A stretch of 64,000 nucleotides of DNA from Streptococcus mitis (lineage in GTDB: Bacteria; Bacillota; Bacilli; Lactobacillales; Streptococcaceae). Every line of letters begins with the position of its first letter. The first letter of the stretch is position 1. The stretch is taken from contig NZ_KQ970264.1 in assembly GCF_001579045.1 (NCBI RefSeq), positions 115,388-179,387 on the forward strand, read 5' to 3'. Of the stretch, positions 24,011 to 33,735 are shown one piece after another. The notes below the pieces were generated by a model that saw only the letters and a program-made list of their open reading frames with translations, was not told where the DNA came from and ran no database searches. A program made the position numbers and the translations under genes.

Positions 24011-25282
24011 ATGCCAGACAATCTCGCGCTTCGTATGCGCCCTAAAACTATCGACCAGGTCATCGGTCAGGAACATCTGGTCGGAACTGGAAAAATCATC
24101 CGCCGCATGGTAGAAGCCAACCGCCTGTCCTCCATGATTCTCTATGGCCCTCCGGGAATCGGCAAGACCAGTATTGCCTCTGCCATCGCAGGGACGACCA
24201 AGTATGCCTTTCGAACTTTCAATGCGACAGTTGATAGTAAAAAGCGACTGCAAGAAATTGCGGAAGAGGCTAAATTCTCTGGTGGTCTCGTCCTATTGCT
24301 AGACGAGATTCATCGACTGGATAAGACCAAACAAGACTTCCTCTTGCCTCTCTTGGAAAGTGGTCTGGTCATCATGATTGGGGCTACGACCGAAAATCCT
24401 TTCTTTTCTGTCACTCCTGCCATTCGCAGTCGTGTTCAAATTTTTGAGTTGGAACCTCTGTCTAACCAAGACGTCAAAGAGGCTCTTCAGATAGCTCTAA
24501 GTAACCCTGAGCGTGGTTTTGATTTTCCAGTAGAACTAGATGAGGATGCGCTGGATTTCATCGCAACCTCTACAAACGGAGACCTGCGCTCTGCCTTTAA
24601 CTCACTAGATTTGGCAGTTCTCTCTACCCCTGAAAATGACAAGGGCATTCGCCATATCACCCTAGACATCATGGAAAATAGCCTGCAGCGGAGCTACATC
24701 ACTATGGATAAGGATGGAGATGGTCACTATGATGTTCTCTCAGCCCTGCAAAAGTCTATCCGTGGCTCAGATGTGGATGCCAGTCTCCACTATGCTGCCC
24801 GCTTGATTGAGGCTGGTGATTTGCCCAGTCTCGCTCGTCGCTTGACTGTTATCGCCTATGAAGATATCGGCTTAGCCAATCCTGAAGCCCAGATTCACAC
24901 CGTGACTGCTCTGGATGCTGCCCAGAGGATTGGGTTCCCAGAAGCCCGCATTCTCATTGCCAATGTCGTGATTGATTTGGCCCTTTCTCCAAAATCCAAC
25001 TCAGCCTATGTAGCTATGGACAAGGCTCTTGCCGACCTCAAAACATCAGGGCACTTGCCTATTCCGCGACACCTGCGTGATGGGCACTACAATGGAAGTA
25101 AGGAACTGGGGAATGCCCAAAACTATCTCTATCCACACAACTATCCTGGAAATTGGGTCAAGCAAGACTATCTGCCAGAAAAAATTCGTAATCATCACTA
25201 TTTCCAAGCAGAAGATACTGGTAAATATGAACGGGCTTTGGCTCAAAGAAAGGAAGCTATCGACCGTTTGCGAAAAATCTGA
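24011..25282 (+). CDS. rarA: Replication-associated recombination protein RarA (MgsA)
   Basis: 423 residues. AAA+ ATPase: Walker A YGPPGIGKT, Walker B LLLDEIHR, sensor 1 GATTENPFF and SRVQIF, then the C-terminal MgsA tetramerisation region (YPHNYPGNWVKQDYLP). It acts at stalled forks. The start at 24011 gives the conserved MPDNLALRMRPKTI; 23978 is an alternative without a ribosome site. Confidence 0.94.
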   Translation: MPDNLALRMRPKTIDQVIGQEHLVGTGKIIRRMVEANRLSSMILYGPPGIGKTSIASAIAGTTKYAFRTFNATVDSKKRLQEIAEEAKFSGGLVLLLDEIHRLDKTKQDFLLPLLESGLVIMIGATTENPFFSVTPAIRSRVQIFELEPLSNQDVKEALQIALSNPERGFDFPVELDEDALDFIATSTNGDLRSAFNSLDLAVLSTPENDKGIRHITLDIMENSLQRSYITMDKDGDGHYDVLSALQKSIRGSDVDASLHYAARLIEAGDLPSLARRLTVIAYEDIGLANPEAQIHTVTALDAAQRIGFPEARILIANVVIDLALSPKSNSAYVAMDKALADLKTSGHLPIPRHLRDGHYNGSKELGNAQNYLYPHNYPGNWVKQDYLPEKIRNHHYFQAEDTGKYERALAQRKEAIDRLRKI

Positions 25283-25351
25283 AATCCTTTTCAAAAAATT
25301 GCACTTTCCTCTTGATTTTTTTTGAAAAAGTGGTATCATATAAACATAGAA

Positions 25352-25538
25352 ACGCTGTGGTGTACGACTTCACACTTAAGTGTTGACCGACTATTTTTTG
25401 TATTATTAGGGAAACAAAAGTCTTCTAACAGCATGTAGGCCGTCTCACACGGAAACAGCTTCAGTTAGAGCGAGTTGCCCACCTGCTTAATTGCGCGGGT
25501 TCAATACAAACCGTGAAGTTTCGGCACCAATACAGCTT
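25352..25538 (+). ncRNA. ssrS: 6S RNA
   Basis: Closing stem: GCTGT-GGTG and GACTTCAC near 25354-25372 pair with GTGAAGTTTC and CACC-ATACAGC at 25513-25536. A large internal region in between would form the promoter-mimicking bubble. A T run follows. A TATCAT-like -10 lies at 25334-25339. 6S RNA sequesters sigma-A RNA polymerase. Position between rarA and tRNA-Lys fits streptococci, as I remember it. Confidence 0.75.
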
Positions 25539-25546
25539 TTTTCTTT

Positions 25547-25619
25547 GCCTCCTTAGCTCAGCTGGCAGAGCAGCGGACTCTTAATCCGTGGGTCACAGGT
25601 TCGATCCCTGTAGGGGGCA
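25547..25619 (+). tRNA. tRNA-Lys (CTT anticodon)
   Basis: 73 nt. Acceptor GCCTCCT pairs with AGGGGGC, the D arm contains GCTCAGCTGGCAGAGC, and the anticodon arm is GCGGA-CTCTTAA-TCCGT with CTT. The T arm is ACAGGTTCGATCCCTGT. CCA is not encoded. Confidence 0.95.
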
Positions 25620-25782
25620 TCTAAATACAACAGGAAAAGTCTTGAGTAAAGGCTTTTTTTCGTATCTGTTCTACTTTTGGTCAACCAATGGATAGTAAAG
25701 CAACTATTTTAGTGCAAAAGAATCTTCACTACATAAAAAAATCAACCGCTTGGCTTAAAAATTTACAAGACTTTGTTCCTTC

Positions 25783-26238
25783 CTATCTCCCCTTTTTCAT
25801 GATATATTTTCGTACAGGTGCTTCAATGGTTTGAACGATTTCAAATCCTTCTTTTTGGTAAAGGTGCTTGGCTACTTGATTTGCCTCGAAGACATTTAGA
25901 GAAATACTGTCTATGTCTCCACTTTCAAAGGCCAAACTAACAAATTTCCTTAAAACCTGGCTACCTAAGCCCTGCCCCTGTTTCTGGGGGTTGATAAAAA
26001 ATCTTCCAATATGAAGATTGCTGTCTTCTAGCCTGATTTTCTGGATAAGCCCCACAAACTCTTCTCCTTCAAAGATTGAAAAGATTCCTTCCAAATCTTG
26101 CAAAACTTGAATTGTCAAGGGAAAAGGGATCATTGTTCCCATCCATTGTTCTTGAAAGGATTTGCCAAGGGAGTTGGACCATTGGCATACGAGCTGAGCG
26201 TTTTCAGTGCTCACCTTTTCTTCAAAACGAATTATCAT
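25783..26238 (-). CDS. GNAT family N-acetyltransferase
   Basis: 151 residues. The acetyl-CoA motif is INPQKQGQGLGSQVLRKFV at about 80-100, then NVFEANQVAKHLYQKEGF. The first part (MIIRFEEKVSTENAQ) is variable, so substrate is unknown. Single minus-strand gene, convergent with the 6S/tRNA unit. I see no gene at 25620-25782, only a weak hairpin with T run near 25636-25660. Confidence 0.85.
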   Translation of the reverse strand: MIIRFEEKVSTENAQLVCQWSNSLGKSFQEQWMGTMIPFPLTIQVLQDLEGIFSIFEGEEFVGLIQKIRLEDSNLHIGRFFINPQKQGQGLGSQVLRKFVSLAFESGDIDSISLNVFEANQVAKHLYQKEGFEIVQTIEAPVRKYIMKKGR

Positions 26239-26292
26239 CTTTGCCTCCCCATCTTATCTATGTTTCTCCATTATACTACTTCTCCTATTTTT

Positions 26293-26300
26293 TACGAATA
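26293..26300 (+). promoter_or_regulatory. cin-box (SigX/ComX-type -10)
   Basis: TACGAATA matches the consensus for late competence promoters recognised by SigX in pneumococci. It lies only 7 bases before the cclA ATG. Confidence 0.85.
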
Positions 26301-26307
26301 GATAAGT

Positions 26308-26970
26308 ATGATTGATTTTTATTTTTTTCTTGTCGGGAGCATTCTCGCTTCCTTTCTTGGTTTGGTCATTGACCGTTTTCCAGAGCAATCCATTATCCGA
26401 CCTGCTAGTCACTGCGATTCCTGTCAGACTCCCTTGCGCCCCTTAGATTTGATTCCGATTTTCTCGCAGGTGCTCAATCGCTTTCGCTGTCGCTACTGCA
26501 AGGCTCCTTATCCAGTCTGGTATGCCCTTTTGGAACTAGGCTTAGGTCTCATCTTTCTGATTTACTCTTGGGGATGGCTCTCCTTGGGACAAGTCATCCT
26601 AATCACTGCGGGTTTGACCTTGGGCATCTACGACTTTCGCCATCAGGAATATCCCTTACTGGTCTGGATGACTTTCCACCTAATCCTCATGGCTTCCTCT
26701 GGCTGGAATCTAGTCATGGTCTTCTTCCTTGCTCTTGGAATTTTGGCTCATTTTATCGATATCCACATGGGCGCAGGGGATTTCCTCTTTCTGGCTTCTT
26801 GTGCTCTTATCTTTAGCGTAACCGAATTACTCATCTTGATTCAGTTTGCTTCTGCGACGGGGATTCTAGCCTTTCTCCTACAAAAGAAAAAGGAAAGACT
26901 TCCTTTTGTACCTTTCCTCTTACTCGCTGCTTGTGGGATTATTTTTGGTAAGCTACTGCTTATGAGGTAA
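26308..26970 (+). CDS. cclA: Competence prepilin peptidase CclA (A24 family)
   Basis: 220 residues with eight or so hydrophobic helices. The methyltransferase-side zinc motif has two CxxC pairs (HCDSCQTPLRPLDLIPI ... RCRYCKAPYP). Catalytic Asp lie in GIYDFRHQEYP and GAGDFLF. It processes pseudopilins such as ComGC for the transformation pilus. The start at 26308 is required to keep the first helix (FFLVGSILASFLGLVIDRFP). No ribosome site fits between the cin-box and ATG, so the mRNA may be leaderless. Confidence 0.93.
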   Translation: MIDFYFFLVGSILASFLGLVIDRFPEQSIIRPASHCDSCQTPLRPLDLIPIFSQVLNRFRCRYCKAPYPVWYALLELGLGLIFLIYSWGWLSLGQVILITAGLTLGIYDFRHQEYPLLVWMTFHLILMASSGWNLVMVFFLALGILAHFIDIHMGAGDFLFLASCALIFSVTELLILIQFASATGILAFLLQKKKERLPFVPFLLLAACGIIFGKLLLMR

Positions 26971-27073
26971 ATCAAGAAACTTTTCCCCCACTTTCATTAG
27001 TCAAAATAGACTCTAATCATTTTCGAGTCATATTATGAACTAGTCTTTCAATATCATTGATACTCAACCTGAT

Positions 27074-27115
27074 TTAAAAGCACAGCAAGATGACATTTCT
27101 TACTGTGCTTTCCTT
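27074..27115. terminator. Hairpin between cclA and the PTS operon
   Basis: AAAGCACAG-AAG and CTT-CTGTGCTTT pair around a short loop with T-rich flanks on both sides. It is convergent between the plus-strand cclA and the minus-strand PTS. Confidence 0.75.
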
Positions 27116-27175
27116 TATTATCAATAATCACGCTATCGCAAAGTGAGAATCTATCGAATCTGTCATTTGCAAGAA

Positions 27176-28531
27176 TTATTGCAATTCAGTCTTATCTGCC
27201 ATTCTAACAAATGGGAAATAAGAAACAATACTAATCAACAAACAAATAACTGATACTATGATAGAACGCCAATCAAAAGCTGTAGAGAAGAAACCATACA
27301 AGACTGGAGGCATAACCCAAGTTACATTTTGTGTAACTGGAGCAACAAGACCTAGATTTGTTGCCCAGTAAGCAACTGTACCCATGAGAATTGGGCTAAT
27401 TACGAATGGGATAAAGAGCAATGGATTCAAAACTACTGGTAAACCATAGTTGACTGGTTCACCAATGTTAAACATAACAGGTGCCAAACCAAGTTTTGCA
27501 ACTTCACGGTAATGATTGTTTCTTGAGAAGAGAAGAATAGCTATAACGAGCCCCAAACCTTCAAACCATACAAAGGCACCAAATGAACCACTTGTCCAAA
27601 TATAAGGAATAGCTTCACCTTTTTGAAAAGCATCCAAGTTGGCCAACATAGCGACACCAAAGAGGCCTTCCATGATTGGGGCAAGAACATTACCACCGTG
27701 TAGTCCAAAGAACCAGAATAGTTTATTCAAGAAGATCATTAGAACAACTGCAAAGAAGCTTTGAGACAAACCAAGTAAAGGAGTTTGCAATACTTTATAA
27801 ATCCAGTCAATCAACAAATCATTGCTTAATAGGTGGAAGAGATACGTTAAAATGGCAACTACATACATGGCCATAAAACCAGGAATAATTGAAATAAAAG
27901 GTTTAGCAATTGCTGGTGGAACTGAGTCAGGCAATTTGATTACCCAATTCTTGTTCATCACTTTACAGAAGATGATAGAAGCTAGAAATCCAATGATCAT
28001 AGCTGTAAAGTAGCCTCTGGCATTCACATGGTTCCCAGGGAGAACATTTCCAACAGTTACCAAGAGATTTTGACCATCAAATTTTAGGTTATCAATCCCT
28101 TGGATAATCTGATCTAATTTTACATCACCGACATTTGTTAAAGGAAAACTTTGAGTTACTTTACCACCAATAGAAACGACAAATGATGCTAGGGAAACAA
28201 GACCTGCTGAAACCGTATCAACCTTATAAATCTTAGCAATATTGACACCGAGACAGTAGATGAACAAGAGGGAAACAATTGGAATACTTCCCTTAAAGAC
28301 CAAGTTATTGATATCTACTAACCATTGGAAAGCTTTTGTAATCCCTTCTAGGTGGAATTGTTGTGGCAAATCTACTAGAAAGGCATTCAATAACAGAGCA
28401 ACTGAACCTGTCATAATGACAGGCATCGTACCAACAAACGAATCACGTAAAGCAACTAAAAACCGTTGATTCCCCACTTTCATTGCAATTGGAGAAAGTT
28501 TTTCTTGCATTTTATCTAAAGCTTTATTCAT
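27176..28531 (-). CDS. PTS system, lactose/cellobiose-type EIIC permease
   Basis: 451 residues with about ten helices. The pattern (RDSFVGTMPVIMTGSVALLLN, VNARGYFTAMIIGFLAS, FWFFGLHGGNVL, FNIGEPVNYGLPVVLNPLLFIPF) is that of Lac-family EIIC. It translocates and, with the IIA/IIB proteins upstream, phosphorylates a sugar. The substrate is unknown; beta-glucosides, chitobiose or other oligosaccharides are options. Last gene of the operon. Confidence 0.9.
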   Translation of the reverse strand: MNKALDKMQEKLSPIAMKVGNQRFLVALRDSFVGTMPVIMTGSVALLLNAFLVDLPQQFHLEGITKAFQWLVDINNLVFKGSIPIVSLLFIYCLGVNIAKIYKVDTVSAGLVSLASFVVSIGGKVTQSFPLTNVGDVKLDQIIQGIDNLKFDGQNLLVTVGNVLPGNHVNARGYFTAMIIGFLASIIFCKVMNKNWVIKLPDSVPPAIAKPFISIIPGFMAMYVVAILTYLFHLLSNDLLIDWIYKVLQTPLLGLSQSFFAVVLMIFLNKLFWFFGLHGGNVLAPIMEGLFGVAMLANLDAFQKGEAIPYIWTSGSFGAFVWFEGLGLVIAILLFSRNNHYREVAKLGLAPVMFNIGEPVNYGLPVVLNPLLFIPFVISPILMGTVAYWATNLGLVAPVTQNVTWVMPPVLYGFFSTAFDWRSIIVSVICLLISIVSYFPFVRMADKTELQ

Positions 28532-28540
28532 AGCAAACTC

Positions 28541-28858
28541 CTAAAGATTTTCAAATTTTTCATACACTTCAACCACTTCTTTTGCTAAATCTACAAAAGT
28601 AATGCTGGTCATCAAGTGGTCTTGCGCATGTACCATCAATAGACTCAACGGAGCACTCTCTCCATTTGCCTCTTTTGTCAACATTTCGGTCTGGGTTTTA
28701 TGTGCCTGTAGTAAAGCTCTGTGAGCATCTGCTAATTTTTGACTAGCAAGATCAAAATCACTTGATTTTGCTGCTCGAATAGCCTCCATTGCGTTGCTTT
28801 TGGCTTCTCCACCGTACATAATCAATCCCATAACAGATTCTAAGTTACTCTCATCCAT
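28541..28858 (-). CDS. PTS system, lactose/cellobiose-type EIIA
   Basis: 105 residues, all-helical trimer type (SNLESVMGLIMYGGEAKSNAMEAIRAAK). The phosphorylated His is expected in LLMVHAQDHLM near residue 80. It passes phosphate from HPr to the IIB protein. It overlaps nothing but lies 9 bases before the EIIC start. Confidence 0.92.
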   Translation of the reverse strand: MDESNLESVMGLIMYGGEAKSNAMEAIRAAKSSDFDLASQKLADAHRALLQAHKTQTEMLTKEANGESAPLSLLMVHAQDHLMTSITFVDLAKEVVEVYEKFENL

Positions 28859-28874
28859 ACTGAAACCTCCAATC

Positions 28875-29192
28875 TTATGGCAATAAGCTTTCAGCTAGAT
28901 CCAACACCTTAGCTCCGTTCATCATTCCATAATCTGTCATCGGAATAACTGAAACGGGAATATTCTTTTCTTTTAGCCTTTCTTGAAAATCTCCTAGTAG
29001 GTATCGAACCTGTGGTCCTAAAAGTAGTACATCTACTTCTTTTGTTTCGATAATTTCTTCAACTTCTGGAGCTGGAACTGCAAAGATTTCTACATCCAAT
29101 CCTCTCTCAGTTGCTGCATTTTGCATCTTGGTCACTAGTAAGCTAGTGCTCATACCTGCTGCGCAGGCTAACATAATTGTTGACTTAGCCAT
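28875..29192 (-). CDS. PTS system, lactose/cellobiose-type EIIB
   Basis: 105 residues. The phosphocysteine loop CAAGMSTSLLV lies at residues 10-20, and the fold is a Rossmann-like IIB. It is the second gene of the operon, with GGAG upstream. Confidence 0.92.
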   Translation of the reverse strand: MAKSTIMLACAAGMSTSLLVTKMQNAATERGLDVEIFAVPAPEVEEIIETKEVDVLLLGPQVRYLLGDFQERLKEKNIPVSVIPMTDYGMMNGAKVLDLAESLLP

Positions 29193-29213
29193 TTTTTCTC
29201 CTTTATATTTTTA

Positions 29214-30110
29214 CTAACGATTTACTGATCGAGCCAAACGGGATACCGTATGTCTCACGCCTCTAATAGCCTTACTCAAAGCATAAATATTATCAATCGT
29301 TGCCAAACCTCCATATCCTGCATCACCGATATGTTGAATATCGACTCCACAAATTTTATTTCTAAGGGCAATTTCTTTGATTGTATCTGTATCAGATGTT
29401 TCTTGGCTGGTACCAATAGCACTCAATACAAGACCACCCCTACTATGAACGAGATCAACAACTTCACGTAATTCTTGGTCATGAAAAGCTGGAATAGTTC
29501 CAACTGCTGGAACAAGTATCACATCCGCACCTGCTTCCAACAATTGCTCTGCCACAGAAAGCTCTGCCACAGGTTCATTCACCCCTGCCCCGTGCATCTT
29601 ACCCGCAATAATCAAACCAGAAAAGTTTTCCTTAGCAGTTTGAACAGCCTTGATAATTTCTCGATTGCTGACTCCTGTTCCGGGATTTCCAGTCAAACAG
29701 ACAAAGTCAAATCCCAACTCCTCTATTCGCTTGAACGTTTCAACACTGGCAATACGACCCGCAGCAATTTCTTGCATTTGCTCTAACATCTTAGCTGAAT
29801 GATCTACAGGTTCCAAGTTTACCCCGATAGGGCAACCGACCAATTCATGCAAGCGTTCAATCACTTGATCTCCTGTTCGATCTAAAGCATAAATTTTAGG
29901 ATAAAAAACATCGAAGCAATTCAACAGAATCATATCAGCTCCAAAAGCTCTAGCAATTTCAGAATTAGTGATATCCCCAACAAATGTCTCACGAGTGACT
30001 ACATTCTCAGATAAAACCACTCGTCCTTCGCTTGCTAAAATACTTTGTTTTAGCTCTTTGGCATCCATCTCTAATATCTCAGACGGATTGGCACTAATTA
30101 AACGTTTCAT
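29214..30110 (-). CDS. Uncharacterised TIM-barrel-like protein of the PTS locus
   Basis: 298 residues with repeating strand-helix units (FGADMILLNCFDVF, CPIGVNLEPVD, GFDFVCLTGNPGTGVSN, SGLIIAGKMHGAGVNE, GADVILVPAVGTIP, GGLVLSAIGTSQE) ending in a Gly-rich HIGDAGYGGL loop. This suggests a phosphate-binding barrel; proteins like this are often found in PTS operons without assigned function. The ATG at 30110 lies 7 bases after GGAGG. As first gene of the operon it may act on the imported sugar phosphate (inference). Confidence 0.6.
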   Translation of the reverse strand: MKRLISANPSEILEMDAKELKQSILASEGRVVLSENVVTRETFVGDITNSEIARAFGADMILLNCFDVFYPKIYALDRTGDQVIERLHELVGCPIGVNLEPVDHSAKMLEQMQEIAAGRIASVETFKRIEELGFDFVCLTGNPGTGVSNREIIKAVQTAKENFSGLIIAGKMHGAGVNEPVAELSVAEQLLEAGADVILVPAVGTIPAFHDQELREVVDLVHSRGGLVLSAIGTSQETSDTDTIKEIALRNKICGVDIQHIGDAGYGGLATIDNIYALSKAIRGVRHTVSRLARSVNR

Positions 30111-30266
30111 CTTCAAACCTCCAATGCTTTAAACGTTTTTTACGGCTACATCGTCTTGAACTTGTCGTAGCATTTCCTGATACTCGACTCCTTTCATTAC
30201 TAAAAGTTATCAATTATCTCTGTATCAGGAAATATCATTACGTTTTAATTATCTTTTGTTATTTAT

Positions 30267-30295
30267 ATTCTACAACTATCTAGAAGCATTGTCAA
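30267..30295 (-). promoter_or_regulatory. Promoter of the PTS operon
   Basis: Minus strand TTGACA (30290-30295), a 17-base spacer and TAGAAT (30267-30272). It lies about 160 bases upstream of the TIM-barrel gene. Confidence 0.8.
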
Positions 30296-30311
30296 GTATT
30301 TTTCAAAATAT

Positions 30312-30340
30312 TTGATTATTTTTTATTAACAATATATAAT
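30312..30340 (+). promoter_or_regulatory. Promoter of the ROK regulator gene
   Basis: TTGATT (30312-30317), a 17-base spacer and TATAAT (30335-30340). It is divergent from the PTS promoter, 17 bases away, so one operator could control both. Confidence 0.75.
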
Positions 30341-30374
30341 TAGGATAGAATCTATTACCAGAAAGAGAGTACAG

Positions 30375-31553
30375 ATGATTTTATCTAAAAAACAATTACA
30401 ATTAAGAGCTAAGATATTAGATACCATTTATACAAGGGGACCTATCTCGCGAATTGATATTGCGACTAAAACTGGTATCACTCCAGCAACTACAAGTAGC
30501 ATCACCAACGATCTCATAAAAGAAAACATCCTCCTTGAACTTGGTGAAGATGAGCATGATACCAGCGTCGGACGAAAAAAAATCCTGCTAGATATTCAAG
30601 CTAAACGATTTTACTACATCGGTTGTGAACTATCTGAGAAACACTTTACGTTTTCTCTTGGTGACAATCTAGGAAACATCTTTAAAGAAGATAAACAACT
30701 GGTTACAAAAGAGCTAATTCAAGAGGAGGGAACTGACCTCATCATTCAGTCACTTAAGACATTTATAGAAAAATGTAGCGATTACTTTATCGAAGCAATT
30801 GGTATTGCCCTACCTGGACGCTACCTAGATGATTATAAAATCACTACAAATAATCCATTATGGCAAAACATTAATCTGAATCTTCTTCAGTCACAGGTTG
30901 ACCTTCCTGTATTTTTTTCAAACAATGTAAACTGTATGGCTATTGGAAAACGACTCTTCAGCCGTTCACAGACTGACCCTAACTTTGCCTACTTCCACTT
31001 TGCTAGAGGCATGCACTGTTCCTATATCTACAATGGAAAAATTTACGGAAAAGGCAATCTCATGATTGGAGAGATTGGGCATACGGTTGTTTCTTCTGAG
31101 GGAGAAAATTGTGGCTGTGGTCGTAAAGGATGCTTACAGACATTTGCTGGAGAAGCTTGGCTAATTAAAAAAGCAAAAATTCTGTACCAAGTATCTCCTC
31201 ATTCCATACTTCCTAGCCTAGTAAAAGATCCTAATGAGATTGATATCCAGACTATTTTAAATGCCTATCAATTGGGAGATACTGGAATCATCACGCTTAT
31301 CGACCAAGCTTTGCTCTATCTTAGTCAAACGATTTTAAATATCAGTATGATGATTGACTCTCAAAAAATCTACCTTCATAGTCCCTTACTAGCAAATGAC
31401 ACCATTATTCAAAAACTCTACAAGGAATTGAACTACACTCCTAAACTTCCCTACAACCGTCTCCCTGAAGTGATTGTGGCACCCTACAATGACTTTACAG
31501 CAGCTCGCTCAGCCATTGGACTTTGCCTGTATCATACTATTTTACATTTGTAA
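30375..31553 (+). CDS. ROK-family transcriptional regulator (NagC/XylR type)
   Basis: 392 residues. An N-terminal winged HTH (ILDTIYTRGPISRIDIATKTGITPATTSSITNDLIKENI) precedes a sugar-kinase-like ROK domain with the zinc motif CGCGRKGCLQTFAGE (Glu-for-kinase replaced, as in regulators). It is transcribed divergently from the PTS operon and probably represses it until the sugar binds. A GAGAG site precedes the ATG. Confidence 0.9.
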   Translation: MILSKKQLQLRAKILDTIYTRGPISRIDIATKTGITPATTSSITNDLIKENILLELGEDEHDTSVGRKKILLDIQAKRFYYIGCELSEKHFTFSLGDNLGNIFKEDKQLVTKELIQEEGTDLIIQSLKTFIEKCSDYFIEAIGIALPGRYLDDYKITTNNPLWQNINLNLLQSQVDLPVFFSNNVNCMAIGKRLFSRSQTDPNFAYFHFARGMHCSYIYNGKIYGKGNLMIGEIGHTVVSSEGENCGCGRKGCLQTFAGEAWLIKKAKILYQVSPHSILPSLVKDPNEIDIQTILNAYQLGDTGIITLIDQALLYLSQTILNISMMIDSQKIYLHSPLLANDTIIQKLYKELNYTPKLPYNRLPEVIVAPYNDFTAARSAIGLCLYHTILHL

Positions 31554-31602
31554 CAGGCAATTCTTTTAAACATAGGGTAGTATTCCCACTTTTATCCTAC
31601 AA

Positions 31603-31733
31603 AAGTCAGGATCGTAAAAAGTATTTAAAAGTAGAAAAACGCATATTATCAAGCGAAATCCTTGATAATATGCGTTTTATTGTGAGAAGATTTACTTCAT
31701 TTTCTCCTAAAATTGAGTTTTTCTAAATCTCTT
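31603..31733 (+). repeat. Dispersed palindromic element, copy B (terminator-like)
   Basis: It contains a perfect 18-bp stem: AAAACGCATATTATCAAG (31636-31653) and its complement (31661-31678) around a CGAAATC loop, then TTTTATTG. Its right part (TTTTCTCCTAAAATTGAG, then TTTTTC) matches the reverse complement of the left end of copy A. Lying between convergent regulator and trpA genes, it probably terminates both. Confidence 0.8.
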
Positions 31734-31742
31734 TTTACTGAT

Positions 31743-32519
31743 TTATTTTTGGTAAGCTACTGCTTGTTTGATAAAGTCCTCAATCGGCTCTCCCTCGTGG
31801 AGAGCTTTTACAATTTTTGAACCGACGATAACGCCATCTGACACCGCATTGAAGCGTTCTACATCGGCTTGACTAGATACGCCAAATCCTGTCAAGACTG
31901 GGATGTCGGCTACTTGATGCAATTGCGCCAAGTGCTTGTCCAAATCTGCACGGTAATTTCCCGATTTCCCTGTCACCCCATTGATGGCAACGGCATAGAC
32001 GAAGCCTTCTGCCCCTTTAATCAACTCTTTCTGTCGCTCAATCCCTGTGGTCAAGCTTACTAAAGGAATCAAAGCAATGTCTGTGTCTACCAAAAAAGGC
32101 TCTACAAAGTTGGCATGTTCATGAGGCAGGTCTGGAATAATCAAGCCCTTAACCGCTGTATCTGCCAAATCTTTGACAAAATTCTCCACACCGTACTGAA
32201 ATAGGGGGTTGAAGTAGGTCATGATGACCAGTGGAACCTCTGTTTGAATGGTTTTCAAGGTTTCAACCAAAGCTTGTGTCGAAGTCCCGTGTGCTAAACT
32301 GCGCAGGCCTGCTTCTTCGATAACAGGTCCATCTGCAACAGGGTCTGAAAAGGGAATGCCCACTTCAATAGCTGAGACACCCAAATCTTCTAAAAAGTGG
32401 ATTGTTTCAGCGAGTCCAGACAAACCTTTCTCATGGTCCCCAGCCATGATATAGGGAACGAAAATTCCTTTTCCAGCTGCTTTGATAGCGTTTAATTTTT
32501 CTGTTAGAGTCTTAGGCAT
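31743..32519 (-). CDS. trpA: Tryptophan synthase alpha chain
   Basis: 258 residues. The signature [21 protein letters not shown] carries the Asp of the active site; [13 protein letters not shown] and [10 protein letters not shown] complete the barrel. It cleaves indole-3-glycerol phosphate to indole, channelled to TrpB. The start at 32519 ([10 protein letters not shown]) is the standard one. It overlaps trpB by 8 bases. Last gene of trpEGDCFBA. Confidence 0.96.
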   Translation of the reverse strand: MPKTLTEKLNAIKAAGKGIFVPYIMAGDHEKGLSGLAETIHFLEDLGVSAIEVGIPFSDPVADGPVIEEAGLRSLAHGTSTQALVETLKTIQTEVPLVIMTYFNPLFQYGVENFVKDLADTAVKGLIIPDLPHEHANFVEPFLVDTDIALIPLVSLTTGIERQKELIKGAEGFVYAVAINGVTGKSGNYRADLDKHLAQLHQVADIPVLTGFGVSSQADVERFNAVSDGVIVGSKIVKALHEGEPIEDFIKQAVAYQK

Positions 32520-33735
32520 GAGCTTCTCCCTTCTTTGCTGCATCAGCTTCCAAACGGTCCTTGACTTGTACCACATCCTTGTCCCCACGACCTGATAGAC
32601 AGACAATCATAGACTTGTCTGGTCCAAGTTCTTTGGCCAATTTCACCGCAAAGGCGATAGCATGGCTAGATTCCAAGGCTGGGATAATCCCTTCCACACG
32701 AGACAAGAGTTGGAATCCTTCCAAGGCTTCCTCGTCTGTCACAGGGACATAGCTGGCACGTTTGATATCGTGGTAGTGAGAATGTTCTGGACCGATACCT
32801 GGATAGTCCAAGCCTGCTGAGATAGAGAAGGCTTCAAGAATTTGACCATGGGCATCTTGGAGCACATCCATGAGGGAACCGTGAAGGACACCCGGACGAC
32901 CCTTGGTCAAGGTAGCTGCGTGGTGCTCTGTGTCTACACCAAGTCCAGCCGCTTCAGCTCCATACATGGCTACAGACTCATCTTCCACAAATGGATGGAA
33001 GAGACCGATGGCATTTGAACCACCACCAACACAGGCTACTAGGGCATCTGGCAGATCTTGTCCTGTCAAATCACGGTACTGTTGTTTAGCCTCTCGACCG
33101 ATGACACTTTGGAAGTCACGAACGATTTCTGGGAATGGATGAGGACCCAAGGCAGAACCAAGGATATAGTGGGTATCATCGATATTAGCTACCCATGAAC
33201 GAAGGGCCGCATTGACTGCGTCCTTGAGCACGCGCGAACCATCTGTCACGGCCTCGACTTTAGCTCCTAAAAGCTCCATACGGAAGACATTGAGGGCTTG
33301 GCGTTTAACATCCTCTTCACCCATATAGATAGTACATTCCATGTTAAAGAGGGCTGCGGCTGTTGCAGTTGCCACACCGTGCTGACCAGCACCCGTTTCA
33401 GCGATAATTTTCTTTTTACCCATACGTTTAGCAAGGAGAACTTGTCCCAAGGCATTGTTAATCTTGTGAGCACCTGTATGGTTGAGGTCTTCACGTTTGA
33501 GATAAATCTTGGCACCGCCAATATGCTGGGTTAAGTTTTTTGCGTAGTAAAGGGGAGTTTCACGTCCTACATACTGGCGTAAGAGCTGGTTTAATTCTTC
33601 TTGGAAACTTGGGTCTGCCTGACTTTCACGGTAGGCCTTCTCCAACTCCAAAACTGCTGTCATCAATGTTTCTGGGACGAAACGTCCACCGAATTTTCCG
33701 TAAAATCCATCTTTATTTGGTTCTTGATATGCCAT
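32512..33735 (-). CDS. trpB: Tryptophan synthase beta chain
   Basis: 407 residues with the PLP lysine in [17 protein letters not shown] and the phosphate-binding [10 protein letters not shown]. The GRGDKD motif ([16 protein letters not shown]) lies near the C-terminus. It condenses indole with serine. It overlaps trpF and trpA. A remnant of another copy's C-terminal end lies upstream of trpE. Confidence 0.97.
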   Translation of the reverse strand: MAYQEPNKDGFYGKFGGRFVPETLMTAVLELEKAYRESQADPSFQEELNQLLRQYVGRETPLYYAKNLTQHIGGAKIYLKREDLNHTGAHKINNALGQVLLAKRMGKKKIIAETGAGQHGVATATAAALFNMECTIYMGEEDVKRQALNVFRMELLGAKVEAVTDGSRVLKDAVNAALRSWVANIDDTHYILGSALGPHPFPEIVRDFQSVIGREAKQQYRDLTGQDLPDALVACVGGGSNAIGLFHPFVEDESVAMYGAEAAGLGVDTEHHAATLTKGRPGVLHGSLMDVLQDAHGQILEAFSISAGLDYPGIGPEHSHYHDIKRASYVPVTDEEALEGFQLLSRVEGIIPALESSHAIAFAVKLAKELGPDKSMIVCLSGRGDKDVVQVKDRLEADAAKKGEAHA

